A stretch of 6,338 bases of DNA, taken from assembly GCA_021772705.1 (NCBI GenBank), contig JAJFLN010000127.1, forward strand, positions 1-6,338, given 5' to 3'. The notes under the pieces were generated by a model. It was not told the DNA's origin, ran no database searches, and saw only the letters and a program-made list of their open reading frames with translations. Position numbers and translations under genes: made by a program. The DNA is from Candidatus Cloacimonadota bacterium. GTDB lineage: Bacteria; Muiribacteriota; UBA6191; JACPRK01. Positions 1 to 6,231 of the stretch are shown here, in pieces (positions within the stretch are counted from its first letter, which is position 1; the number at the start of each line of letters is the position of its first letter).

Positions 1-141
1 GGGCACCGGTCAATTCGGCCCTGGAATCCGGACACTTGTCATGATCGCCAGGTTGCGCTGATTGCCGATGGCAACAGGTCAAGTTATGAAATCCTGAAGA
101 CTCGAAGTGTCCAGGAGTTGGGCCGGATTTGACCGGTGCCC
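1..141. repeat. 141-bp symmetric inverted-repeat unit at the window edge
   Basis: Bases 1-13 (GGGCACCGGTCAA) are the exact reverse complement of 129-141. On the same axis, where paired positions sum to 142, bases 30-37 (GGACACTT) are the exact reverse complement of 105-112. Ungapped, the 37-base arms 1-37 and 105-141 match at 27 positions, and a one-base gap also aligns the CGGCCC segments near 16-21. Near the middle, CTG(58-60)-bulge-TTGCC(62-66), loop GAT, GGCAA(70-74)-CAG(75-77) forms a second small hairpin. The unit lacks a transposase and lies 62 bases before the next gene's start. It could be a small non-autonomous element, paired ends of a deleted insertion sequence, a structured RNA, or a contig-end fold-back artefact. 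Sequence left of base 1 is not visible, so the outer arm may be longer. Confidence 0.6.
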
Positions 142-190
142 GAAACTGCGTAGTTATTCTTGTGCGGGTCCTTAATCCCAGGTCGGCACC

Positions 191-196
191 AGGAGG
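191..196 (+). promoter_or_regulatory. Ribosome binding site deciding a TTG start
   Basis: A perfect AGGAGG lies 7 bases before TTG at 204-206. The TTG opens the frame carrying a textbook signal peptide. This fixes the start of the broken secretory gene at 204 rather than at the earlier TTG at 129, which lies inside the inverted repeat and has no such site. Confidence 0.7.
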
Positions 197-203
197 CAAA
201 CCC

Positions 204-772
204 TTGCGCGAGCTATCATGGTTCTTGGCTTTCGTCGTTCTGTCCCTCTTCCTGGTTCTGGCTCCCGTTGCAGCCGCCGACAGGGAGGACGACCTGGATT
301 CTCTGTTCCAGGATGGCCCGGAAATCGGGGCTCCTGTCGATGCCGACGGTCTGCTTCCCGAGGCCCTGGGCAGTCTGGATCTGGCGGCTGCGCGCTGGTC
401 ACCGGGCTGGCTTCTGGCCAGGCAGTGGAGCCACGGCAGAGGGCATCGCGTTTCATCCCACGTTCAGCGCATCCGGTGTGCAGTCTATCCCCGCGGCGGG
501 CAACCCGACGGGACTGTCGGCGGGCGCCACGGCCCGCCTCACGGGCATCGTCAGTGTCGGCCACGGTGTGCTCCCCGGGTCCTTCGACGAACCTCATCGA
601 GGTCACTTCCGCACCTTACGTGGTCCGCACCACCGCATCTGGCGGTACGCGCCGGGGTCGAATGGAGATCTCCATCCCAGGCCTTACTCCTTCGTTCCCG
701 TTGAGACCGGGAGAGGCCTATCTCTTCCCGGTCACGGAAGAGCGCTCTCTCGAACTCCCGCAAGACCGCTGA
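204..772 (+). pseudogene. Secreted protein gene with two apparent frameshifts
   Basis: The product is not recognised. From the TTG at 204 the first frame gives a signal peptide: R2, a hydrophobic core at about residues 6-20, and a probable cut after A23-A24-A25, followed by an acidic mature start (DREDDLDSLF). This frame looks coding to about base 390. From about 430 to 570 the next frame (codons starting at positions of form 3n+1) reads as plausible protein, including GIAFHPTFSASGVQSIPAAG. From about 575 the third frame does, including TNLIEVTSAPYVV and FPLRPGEAYLFP, ending at TGA 770-772. Both changes go in the same direction, equal to one extra base each. Between 390 and 430 the route is unclear because another frame (ALVTGLASGQAV) also looks plausible. 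Repaired, the product would be about 188 residues and exported. It may be a decaying gene or sequencing error; programmed shifting twice is unlikely. The opposite-strand frames are arginine-rich shadows. Confidence 0.55.
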
Positions 773-854
773 CACCGGGCCCAAGATCCCGGCTGGACGG
801 ACTCGATGGCCTCGTGCTAACCTGTGCGGTTCCGGTCCCTGAGGGCCAAGAACT

Positions 855-861
855 GAGGTGG
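855..861 (+). promoter_or_regulatory. Ribosome binding site for mqnC
   Basis: GAGGTGG lies 8 bases before ATG 870. An in-frame GTG at 858 would sit inside this site with no purine-rich site of its own, so 870 is the better start. Confidence 0.6.
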
Positions 862-869
862 AATCAACG

Positions 870-1991
870 ATGTCGACGATCGAACAGTGCGATGAACTCG
901 CCAGGCTCGAAGCGGGGGAGCGGCTCACGAGTCAGGAATGGCTGACCCTGATTCAGAGCGTGCCGGGCGAGACGTTCCGAGCCCTGGCGGACCGCATGCG
1001 CATGAGGCTGCACCCCGATGGGATCGTCTGCTACGTGATCGATCGGAACGTCAATTACACCAATGTCTGTACAGCCGTCTGCACCTTCTGTGCGTTCTAC
1101 CGGAAGCCGGGTCATGAAGAAGGCTACGTCCTGGGCCACGACGAGATATTCGCGCGGGTGGAGGAGATGCTGGAGCTGGGTGGCAGCGGCGTTCTCATGC
1201 AGGGCGGACTGCATCCGGACCTGCCCCTGGAGTGGTACGAGACCCTGCTGACGGAGCTGAAGCGGCGATACGGAATTCACCTTCACTGCTTCTCGCCTCC
1301 CGAGATTCACGCCTTCTCCCGGCTCTATGGAATGTCGGTCCGGGAGGTTCTGGTCCGGCTCAAGAATGCGGGACTCGATTCAATTCCCGGTGGCGGGGCT
1401 GAGATCCTCGTGGAGCCCTTCCGCCGGCGGAGAGCCACCAAGTGTACCGGGCCCGAATGGCTCCAGGTCATGGAGCAGGCCCACGGTCTGGGCCTGCCGA
1501 CGACGGCCACCATGATGTTCGGTATGGGGGAGACCGAGGAGATTCGCCTGGAACATCTCCGGCTGCTGCGAGATCTGCAGGACCGGACGGGAGGCTTCAT
1601 CAGCTTCATACCATGGACGTTTCAGCCCGATAACACCGCGCTGGGAAAGGCCTATCCCGATCGGGTCTCCCTCGACGAATATCTCAAGTGGCTGGCCATC
1701 AGCCGGCTCTACCTGGACAACGTGCCCAACATCCAGGTCTCCTGGCTGACACAGGGGCTCGACGGGGCCCGCCTCGGACTCCGATCTGGAGCCAATGACG
1801 TGGGCAGCATCATGATTGAAGAGAACGTGATCTCCGCTGCTGGAGCGAAACACCAGAGCGGCGAGGAGGGCCTTAGGCAGGCCATCATCGATGCTGGTTT
1901 CCATCCCTGCAAGCGGAACGCCGCATACGGTCGTCTTGAGCAGCTCCTGGATGTAACTTCCGCCGCGGACCCTGTTTCCGTCGGGGCCTGA
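870..1991 (+). CDS. mqnC: Cyclic dehypoxanthine futalosine synthase MqnC (radical SAM)
   Basis: MqnC is a cytoplasmic radical SAM enzyme that cyclises dehypoxanthine futalosine in the futalosine pathway to menaquinone, after MqnB and before MqnD. From ATG 870 the protein is 373 residues, about full family length. The radical SAM cluster motif CTAVCTFC (C67, C71, C74) follows RNVNYTNV and precedes AFYRKPGHEEGY. This CxxxCxxC context with FCAFYR fits MqnC rather than MqnE. Other family blocks are MQGGLHPDLP (about 110-119), SIPGGGAEIL (171-180), LPTTATMMFG (209-218), FIPWTFQPDNT (246-256) and GANDVGSIMIEENV (307-320). No truncation or missing key residue is seen. The remaining mqn genes are not in this window; the upstream neighbour is the broken secretory gene, 97 bases before the start. 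Identification rests on remembered family motifs and is strong. Confidence 0.95.
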   Translation: MSTIEQCDELARLEAGERLTSQEWLTLIQSVPGETFRALADRMRMRLHPDGIVCYVIDRNVNYTNVCTAVCTFCAFYRKPGHEEGYVLGHDEIFARVEEMLELGGSGVLMQGGLHPDLPLEWYETLLTELKRRYGIHLHCFSPPEIHAFSRLYGMSVREVLVRLKNAGLDSIPGGGAEILVEPFRRRRATKCTGPEWLQVMEQAHGLGLPTTATMMFGMGETEEIRLEHLRLLRDLQDRTGGFISFIPWTFQPDNTALGKAYPDRVSLDEYLKWLAISRLYLDNVPNIQVSWLTQGLDGARLGLRSGANDVGSIMIEENVISAAGAKHQSGEEGLRQAIIDAGFHPCKRNAAYGRLEQLLDVTSAADPVSVGA

Positions 1992-2010
1992 GCGATTTCG
2001 TCGCATCCCC

Positions 2011-2039
2011 GGCAGCCGCCGTTCAGGGCAGCGGCTGCC
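2011..2039 (+). terminator. Hairpin after mqnC without a T tract
   Basis: GGCAGCCGC (2011-2019) and GCGGCTGCC (2031-2039) form a perfect 9-bp GC-rich stem around an 11-base loop, 19 bases after the mqnC stop and 35 bases before the next start. The bases after it (CTGGCCGATAG) contain no T run, so classical intrinsic termination is doubtful. It could be a weak terminator, an mRNA-stabilising or processing hairpin, or a protein-bound dyad. Confidence 0.4.
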
Positions 2040-2073
2040 CTGGCCGATAGTTCTTCATGGAGGAAGTCGAACC

Positions 2074-2814
2074 ATGATGAGACTGATTTGCCGCAATTTG
2101 TCGCTCCTTGTAATCGGTGGGCTCCTTGCCAGCGCCACCTTGAATGCCACGCCTGCCCTGTCGGGGTCCTCGGGCCTGATCCGGATTCCCACGGCCTACA
2201 CCCTGAGCCGCGGCGAGATCGATACCGCCATCGACATGCACTGGTTCAATCGTGCGGGACCAGCGGCGGACGTCCAGTTCGTCAACTCCCGCTTCGTGCT
2301 CGGGCTCTTCGATGCCGAGGAGTTCGGCGCCGAGATCGGCGTCCATCGCCTGGACATCGACAACGCCGGAGGCAGCGGAACCGCCATCACCGGGAAGTAC
2401 CGCTTCGAGGGGATCTTGCCCCTCGGGGCCTTCGCCATCGGCGGCCGGGTCAACGTGGGTGGCACGGACCAGAACACGGCGTACATCGTTGGCTCCACCA
2501 ACGCTTCCCGTTCCTTCGCCGTCCATTACGGCGTCGGCGTCAACACCAACGATGCCCGGGGACTCTTCAGCCCCTTCGGAGGCAAGGACGCCAACCTCGA
2601 CTCAGACAGGATCTTCCCGATGTTCGGAGCCGAACTCGACTGGAATGACTTCAAGCTCAACGCCGATTACAACGGCGACAGCGCCGCCTTCGGCCTGAAC
2701 TACTATCCCATGCCCGCCGTCGTGGCCAACGTCTTCTTCATCGACGAAGGAGACATGGAGACCCGCATCGGCGGCAACTACAGTCTCGGCTTCGGTGTGT
2801 CCCTTCAGTTCTGA
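2074..2814 (+). CDS. Predicted outer-membrane beta-barrel protein, YjbH-like start
   Basis: The protein is 246 residues. Its signal peptide has R3 and R7, a hydrophobic core LSLLVIGGLLASATL, and a likely cut after A25 or A28. The mature protein begins SGSSGLIRIPTAYTLSRG, resembling the GLI-x-PTA opening of YjbH/porin-like exopolysaccharide proteins. The rest alternates short polar/aromatic strands with Gly/Asp/Asn-rich turns and ends in GVSLQF, a terminal Phe typical of proteins recognised by the BAM machinery. I count about 10-12 candidate strands. It is far shorter than YjbH itself, so only the N-terminal motif and the barrel character support the comparison. GGAGGAAG at 2059-2066 serves ATG 2074; ATG 2077 is a near alternative. 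A role in envelope permeability or polysaccharide export is inference. Confidence 0.75.
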   Translation: MMRLICRNLSLLVIGGLLASATLNATPALSGSSGLIRIPTAYTLSRGEIDTAIDMHWFNRAGPAADVQFVNSRFVLGLFDAEEFGAEIGVHRLDIDNAGGSGTAITGKYRFEGILPLGAFAIGGRVNVGGTDQNTAYIVGSTNASRSFAVHYGVGVNTNDARGLFSPFGGKDANLDSDRIFPMFGAELDWNDFKLNADYNGDSAAFGLNYYPMPAVVANVFFIDEGDMETRIGGNYSLGFGVSLQF

Positions 2815-2823
2815 GGCAGCTCT

Positions 2824-2843
2824 CCGTCGAAACGACGGGCTTT
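2824..2843 (+). terminator. Possible weak terminator after the beta-barrel gene
   Basis: CCGTCG (2824-2829), loop AAA, CGACGG (2833-2838) form a perfect 6-bp stem 9 bases after the stop. It is followed by GCTTT, a very short T stretch. The position is right for a terminator, but the T tract is poor. Confidence 0.4.
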
Positions 2844-3025
2844 GGCACGCAGGCGTACTCGAGGTCTGGTGGTATACTGGAAGCGGTGTCATGGGCTCAG
2901 CTTTCGGAATGCAGCCAGGCAGCGAGGTGTCGAACTATACCGGACCCTCCCTGGCAATCCGATGCCGGGCCAGACCAGCCGTTTGCCCCTGACGGCGGGC
3001 CCTTCGCTACATTCCCGTTTCCGAG
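2844..3025. other. Intergenic region before the THEP1-type gene
   Basis: I see no convincing gene here; the open frames on both strands have low-quality, arginine-rich or mixed composition. TATACT at 2873-2878 and TATACC at 2936-2941 resemble -10 boxes, but neither has a matching -35 box at 16-18 bases. GCCGT (2978-2982) and ACGGC (2992-2996) could pair weakly. The promoter of the downstream gene probably lies in this stretch but cannot be fixed by eye. Confidence 0.4.
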
Positions 3026-3598
3026 ATGACCGTAGCCAAGAACATACTTCTGACCGGGCTGCCTCGCGTGGGCAAAACAACGGTGATCCAGAAGATCCTC
3101 GCCAGAGGAAAGGTCAAGTACGGGGGCTTTTACACCCAGGCGCTGGATCCTGAAGCCCGGAGACGGAACTTCAAGCTCGTGACGCTGGAGGGGAACAACC
3201 GGGAGTTCTCCAGGAAGGAGCTGATCCGCCGATTCGAGGTGGAGGAGCTGCTCGGCCTGGACCTGGAGGAGTTGGAGAAGTCCGGAGTGGAGGCAATTCG
3301 CCGTGCCCTGGTGCGGTGCCAGGTCGTGGTAATCGACGAGATTGGCCGCCACGAAGCACTCTCCGTGCCCTTCCGGCAGGCTGTTGAGCAGGCCCTGGAC
3401 AGCGCCAGACCCGTCCTGGCATCCGTGCCGCTCTACGGCACCCCTTACATCGAGGGGCTGAAGGCACGTGCCGATGTCCAGGTCATCGAGGTGACAGGGG
3501 AGACCCGGGTCCTGCTGGCCGATCGGATCGCCCAGTCCCTCCGGGATTTGACCCGGACGCCGATTCAGCAGGCCCACCTCGCCGTCTCGGCAAGGTAG
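3026..3598 (+). CDS. THEP1-family nucleoside triphosphatase
   Basis: The 190-residue protein is close to the usual length of the THEP1/NTPase_1 family of small P-loop NTPases, which hydrolyse ATP, GTP and other nucleoside triphosphates and whose cellular role is unsettled. The Walker A motif GLPRVGKT is at 11-18 (K17, T18). The family block GGFYT follows at 33-37. Walker B VVVIDE is at 100-105 (D104, E105), followed by IGRHE. The C-terminal part, with PVLASVPLYGTPYIEGLKARADVQVIEVT-like order (about 129-157), also fits the family. No transmembrane segment is seen. ATG 3026 is the only sensible start, because the P-loop begins 10 residues later, but the bases before it (TTTCCGAG) hold no clear Shine-Dalgarno. 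It converges on the phosphatase gene and is not in an obvious operon. Family assignment is firm; the substrate is unknown. Confidence 0.85.
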   Translation: MTVAKNILLTGLPRVGKTTVIQKILARGKVKYGGFYTQALDPEARRRNFKLVTLEGNNREFSRKELIRRFEVEELLGLDLEELEKSGVEAIRRALVRCQVVVIDEIGRHEALSVPFRQAVEQALDSARPVLASVPLYGTPYIEGLKARADVQVIEVTGETRVLLADRIAQSLRDLTRTPIQQAHLAVSAR

Positions 3599-3643
3599 GG
3601 TGCGTCATCGTCTGGCCCGGCCTCGAATCCGCATTGGCGGCAG

Positions 3644-4531
3644 CTAGCTCTCAGAGCTTTCGCTGTCGTCGGGGGATGCCTCGGCTCCTGGGGTCCGAGT
3701 GGTCTCCAGAGGAGCCGTGTTCCTGGCCGGCTCTGGCGGGGTCTCGGACTTTGTTTCGCCGTCGCCATCGAACCGGACGACCACGATGGTGACGTTGTCG
3801 ATGCCGCCCCTGTCCAGGGCTGCTTGGACCAGGCTCTCGGTCAGCTTCTCCAGATCCCGGCCTGCTTCCTTGATCAAATCAGACAGATCCCGGTCTTCGA
3901 CGAGGCCGTGGAGGCCGTCGCTGGCGAGCAACAGAAGGTCGTCACGCTGGAGCTCCACGTGGGCCGTGTCCACGTCCAGATCCGAGTGGGTCCCCAGGGC
4001 CTTGGTGATGATGTTCCTCTGGGGGTGTACCCGGGCCTGCTCCTCCGTCAAGATCCCTTCCCGGACCGCCTGGGCCACCAGCGAGTGGTCCAGGGTGACC
4101 TGGGTTAGTCGTCCCGAGCGGTAGTGGTACAGCCGGCTGTCACCCACGTGTCCCACGATGGCCTTTCCGCCGCTGACGATCAGGGACGTCAGCGTCGTTC
4201 CCATGCCGAAGTACTCGGGAACCACGGCGGAGGTCTCGAAGATCTTCAGGTTCGCGTCTTGCACGGCCTTCACGATCTTCTGCTCTTCCGTCTTGTCAGA
4301 AGCGGCAGCGCCGTAGCTCGATCTCAGTGTATCGACGGCGAGCTGACTGGCCATCTTCCCGCCCCGATGTCCCCCCATACCGTCAGCGACTGCGAACAGG
4401 GCAGGGGTGATCTCCGGGTCTGTGCTCTGTACCGGCGCACAGAAGTTGTCCTCGTTCTGCTTTCGGGTCAGGCCGACGTCAGTTCGGCAGGCGTATGTCA
4501 GGTTCCTGAGTGCAGGTGTCACTTGAATCAC
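3644..4531 (-). CDS. PP2C-family protein phosphatase (Stp/PrpC type)
   Basis: This is a soluble metal-dependent Ser/Thr phosphatase of 295 residues. The metal and phosphate motifs run in order: RTDVGLTRKQNEDN (16-29, E27 and D28), FAVADGMGGHRGG (46-58, D50 and G51), GMGTTLTSLIV (109-119), VGHVGDSR (116-123 region, with D121), LLASDGLHGL (201-210, D205) and GGIDNVTIVVVRF (242-254, D245). All key acidic residues are present, so it should be active. Residues about 255-295 form a Pro/Thr-rich, Ser/Glu/Asp-rich tail ending DDSESSES, outside the usual domain and probably disordered. The start is GTG at 4529-4531, 4 bases after the kinase stop codon, with no strong Shine-Dalgarno, suggesting translational coupling. 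The GTG codon of V4 is an alternative. The likely role is reversing phosphorylation by the adjacent kinase. Confidence 0.93.
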   Translation of the reverse strand: MIQVTPALRNLTYACRTDVGLTRKQNEDNFCAPVQSTDPEITPALFAVADGMGGHRGGKMASQLAVDTLRSSYGAAASDKTEEQKIVKAVQDANLKIFETSAVVPEYFGMGTTLTSLIVSGGKAIVGHVGDSRLYHYRSGRLTQVTLDHSLVAQAVREGILTEEQARVHPQRNIITKALGTHSDLDVDTAHVELQRDDLLLLASDGLHGLVEDRDLSDLIKEAGRDLEKLTESLVQAALDRGGIDNVTIVVVRFDGDGETKSETPPEPARNTAPLETTRTPGAEASPDDSESSES

Positions 4532-4535
4532 TCGA

Positions 4536-6203
4536 TTAGCTCGGGGGGTTGTTGGAAGAGCTTACCAGTTTCTTTGGAACCAGTATCCCGAATATCAAAT
4601 AGAGCAAGATTGCCGGTCCGGCCACGACCCATTGCTTGAAGGGCGCCGCCTGAGCCAGGGGACCTCCGGCTGCGAACAGGGGTGTCAGCGGACCCGTGGG
4701 CTGGTCCAGCTGTGCCCAGACAGGAGTCCAGGGGATGGCTATCAGTGCGATCAGAGCGATCTGCAGGAGGCTGAGCAGGATCCCTGCCACGGCCTTGCCG
4801 GACCGGAACCCGCCCATTCCCCACCAGAGGTAGACAATCCCGTTACCCTTCCTGCAAGGGGTGCCTGCCGCCGGTGCTGGCGGCTTCTCTTCAGAGCTGA
4901 CGGCGCCTCCAGCTGAATCGGATTTGACGCCTCCCCCCACAGAATCGGCTCCGGAGGCGTTGGACTCACTGGAGTCCTCAGGCTCCGGCGGCGGGGCCTT
5001 GAGAGCCTGTTCACAGAGCCCGAGATACCTCTTGGCGTAAGGGTTGTCGGGAACCAGATCGAGGATTCCCTGAAACTGCTCGGCCGCCTGGTCGTAGATC
5101 TTCAGCCCGTAGAGGGCGATTCCGAAGTCGAGGCGGTGCTGATCCTGCTCTGGTTCGAGTTCGATGGCCTTCGAGAAGTGGGTGATCGTCTCAGTTTCCA
5201 CACCATTCCCCGCATAGGCCTTGCCAAGGAACGCATGGATCTCCGCCGAATCCTGCTTGCGGGTCGCCACGGCCTGGACGAGGCGCAGCGCCCTGGGGAA
5301 GTCCTTGCTGGCCAGCGCTTCCTTGGCCTGTTCCCACTTGGCGGAGATACCCTCGTCGTCAAACATCGAGGCCGGATCGAATCCCTCAGGATCGTCCTTG
5401 AAAGCTTCCAGGTCACCCAGGATCTCCTTGGCCTTCTGATATCTAGCGTTCGGGTCCCGGGCCAGCAGCTTGGTCACAATGTGGTCCAGACCTCGAGGCA
5501 CATCGGATTCCACGGCGCTGGGGTAGGGGATGTCACCCTTTAGCTGTTCTTGGCAGACCTCGTTGAGAGCCACCTGCTGGAAGACGCGCTTGCCCGTCAC
5601 GGTCTCATGGAGCATGAGGCCCAGAGAGTAGAGGTCGCTTCTCTCATCGAGCTTCCTGCCCTGGTTCTGCTCCGGGCTGGAGTAGTTGAAGGTGCCGACG
5701 ATCGATCCATCGGGGTTGGCGGCCTGCTCCGACGTGACGGCGATTCCGAAGTCGATGAGCTTGACCACTCCGTCATTGGAGACCAGGACGTTCTCGGGCT
5801 TGATATCCCGGTGGATCAGGTCCTTGTCATGATAGTGAGCCATGGCGTCGGCCACGGCGCCGACGATCTCGACGGCTTGCTTCCAGGGCAACTTGCCCTT
5901 CTCGGCGATGACCTCATTGAGGGGCTTGCCCCTGACGTGCTCCAGGGCGATGAAGTTCACTCCGTCCACTTCTCCGCTGTCGACGTAGTGGACGATGTTG
6001 GGATGTTCGAGCATCTGGTAGATGTCTCGCTCCCAGAGGAACCTGGTGATGGTCCTCTGGTCCCTGCTCTTCTCCTTGAAAAGGGTCTTGATCGCCACCA
6101 GTCTCCGAACCGACGGGTTGTAACCCACATGGACGGCGCCCATGCCCCCGTGGGCGAGCTCCTCGAGAATCACGAGATTCTTCAGTTTGTCCAGGGTCTT
6201 CAT
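4536..6203 (-). CDS. Membrane-anchored Ser/Thr protein kinase with TPR repeats
   Basis: The protein is 555 residues. Residues about 11-270 are a Hanks-type kinase domain: glycine loop AHGGMGAVHVG (17-27), K39 in VAIK, probable helix-C glutamate E58, catalytic HRDIKPEN (131-138; D133, K135, N138), DFG (151-153), activation-loop end GTFNYSSPEQ (170-179), and D190 in RSDLYSLG. All catalytic residues are present, so it should be active. Residues about 286-402 carry about three TPR-like helical pairs, for example HFSKAIELEP and AEQFQGILDLVPDN. Residues 403-450 are an acidic, Ser/Gly/Pro-rich linker. Two hydrophobic segments follow, about 471-493 and 526-545, joined by a 30-odd residue Pro/Gly/Ala loop. 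Basic residues before the first (R451, K452, R467, K470) and after the second (K544, K545) place kinase and TPRs in the cytoplasm and the loop outside. ATG 6203 lacks a clear Shine-Dalgarno but is the last start before the kinase fold. It shares an operon with the phosphatase and probably the upstream TPR-like gene. Confidence 0.94.
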   Translation of the reverse strand: MKTLDKLKNLVILEELAHGGMGAVHVGYNPSVRRLVAIKTLFKEKSRDQRTITRFLWERDIYQMLEHPNIVHYVDSGEVDGVNFIALEHVRGKPLNEVIAEKGKLPWKQAVEIVGAVADAMAHYHDKDLIHRDIKPENVLVSNDGVVKLIDFGIAVTSEQAANPDGSIVGTFNYSSPEQNQGRKLDERSDLYSLGLMLHETVTGKRVFQQVALNEVCQEQLKGDIPYPSAVESDVPRGLDHIVTKLLARDPNARYQKAKEILGDLEAFKDDPEGFDPASMFDDEGISAKWEQAKEALASKDFPRALRLVQAVATRKQDSAEIHAFLGKAYAGNGVETETITHFSKAIELEPEQDQHRLDFGIALYGLKIYDQAAEQFQGILDLVPDNPYAKRYLGLCEQALKAPPPEPEDSSESNASGADSVGGGVKSDSAGGAVSSEEKPPAPAAGTPCRKGNGIVYLWWGMGGFRSGKAVAGILLSLLQIALIALIAIPWTPVWAQLDQPTGPLTPLFAAGGPLAQAAPFKQWVVAGPAILLYLIFGILVPKKLVSSSNNPPS

Positions 6204-6231
6204 GGCTTTGTGGAGGCAGGTCCGGAGAGAC

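Noticed and set aside
1..132. Open frame running in from the left edge to TGA at 130-132, about 43 residues including VALIADGNRSSYEILK
   Set aside because: It could be the end of a gene, but third-position GC is low for this window, both ends lie within the inverted repeat, and the opposite strand also has a frame open across most of the unit. No family is recognisable.
129..160. TTGACC (129-134) and TATTCT (155-160) as an outward-facing promoter in the right repeat arm
   Set aside because: The 20-base spacer is too long for a typical sigma-70 promoter and the -10 match is only 4 of 6.
775..792. CCGGG/CCCGG inverted repeat just after the broken gene as a terminator
   Set aside because: Only a 5-bp stem with an 8-base loop and no T tract; common by chance in GC-rich sequence.
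794..823. TGGACG and TGCTAACCT as a promoter for mqnC
   Set aside because: The spacing is acceptable and there is an extended TG, but the -10 hexamer matches at only 3 of 6 positions.
1380..2006. Long minus-strand open frame opposite mqnC
   Set aside because: The plus strand here encodes conserved MqnC motifs throughout; the antisense product shows no recognisable domain.
2842..2878. TTGGCA (2842-2847) with TATACT (2873-2878) as a promoter, or TGGCAC as a sigma-54 site
   Set aside because: The hexamers are 25 bases apart, and the sigma-54 reading lacks the GC dinucleotide at the required distance.
3646..3658. AGCTCTCAGAGCT palindrome at the phosphatase stop as a bidirectional terminator
   Set aside because: A one-base loop cannot form a normal hairpin, and the bases are explained by Ser/Glu codons at the end of the phosphatase gene.
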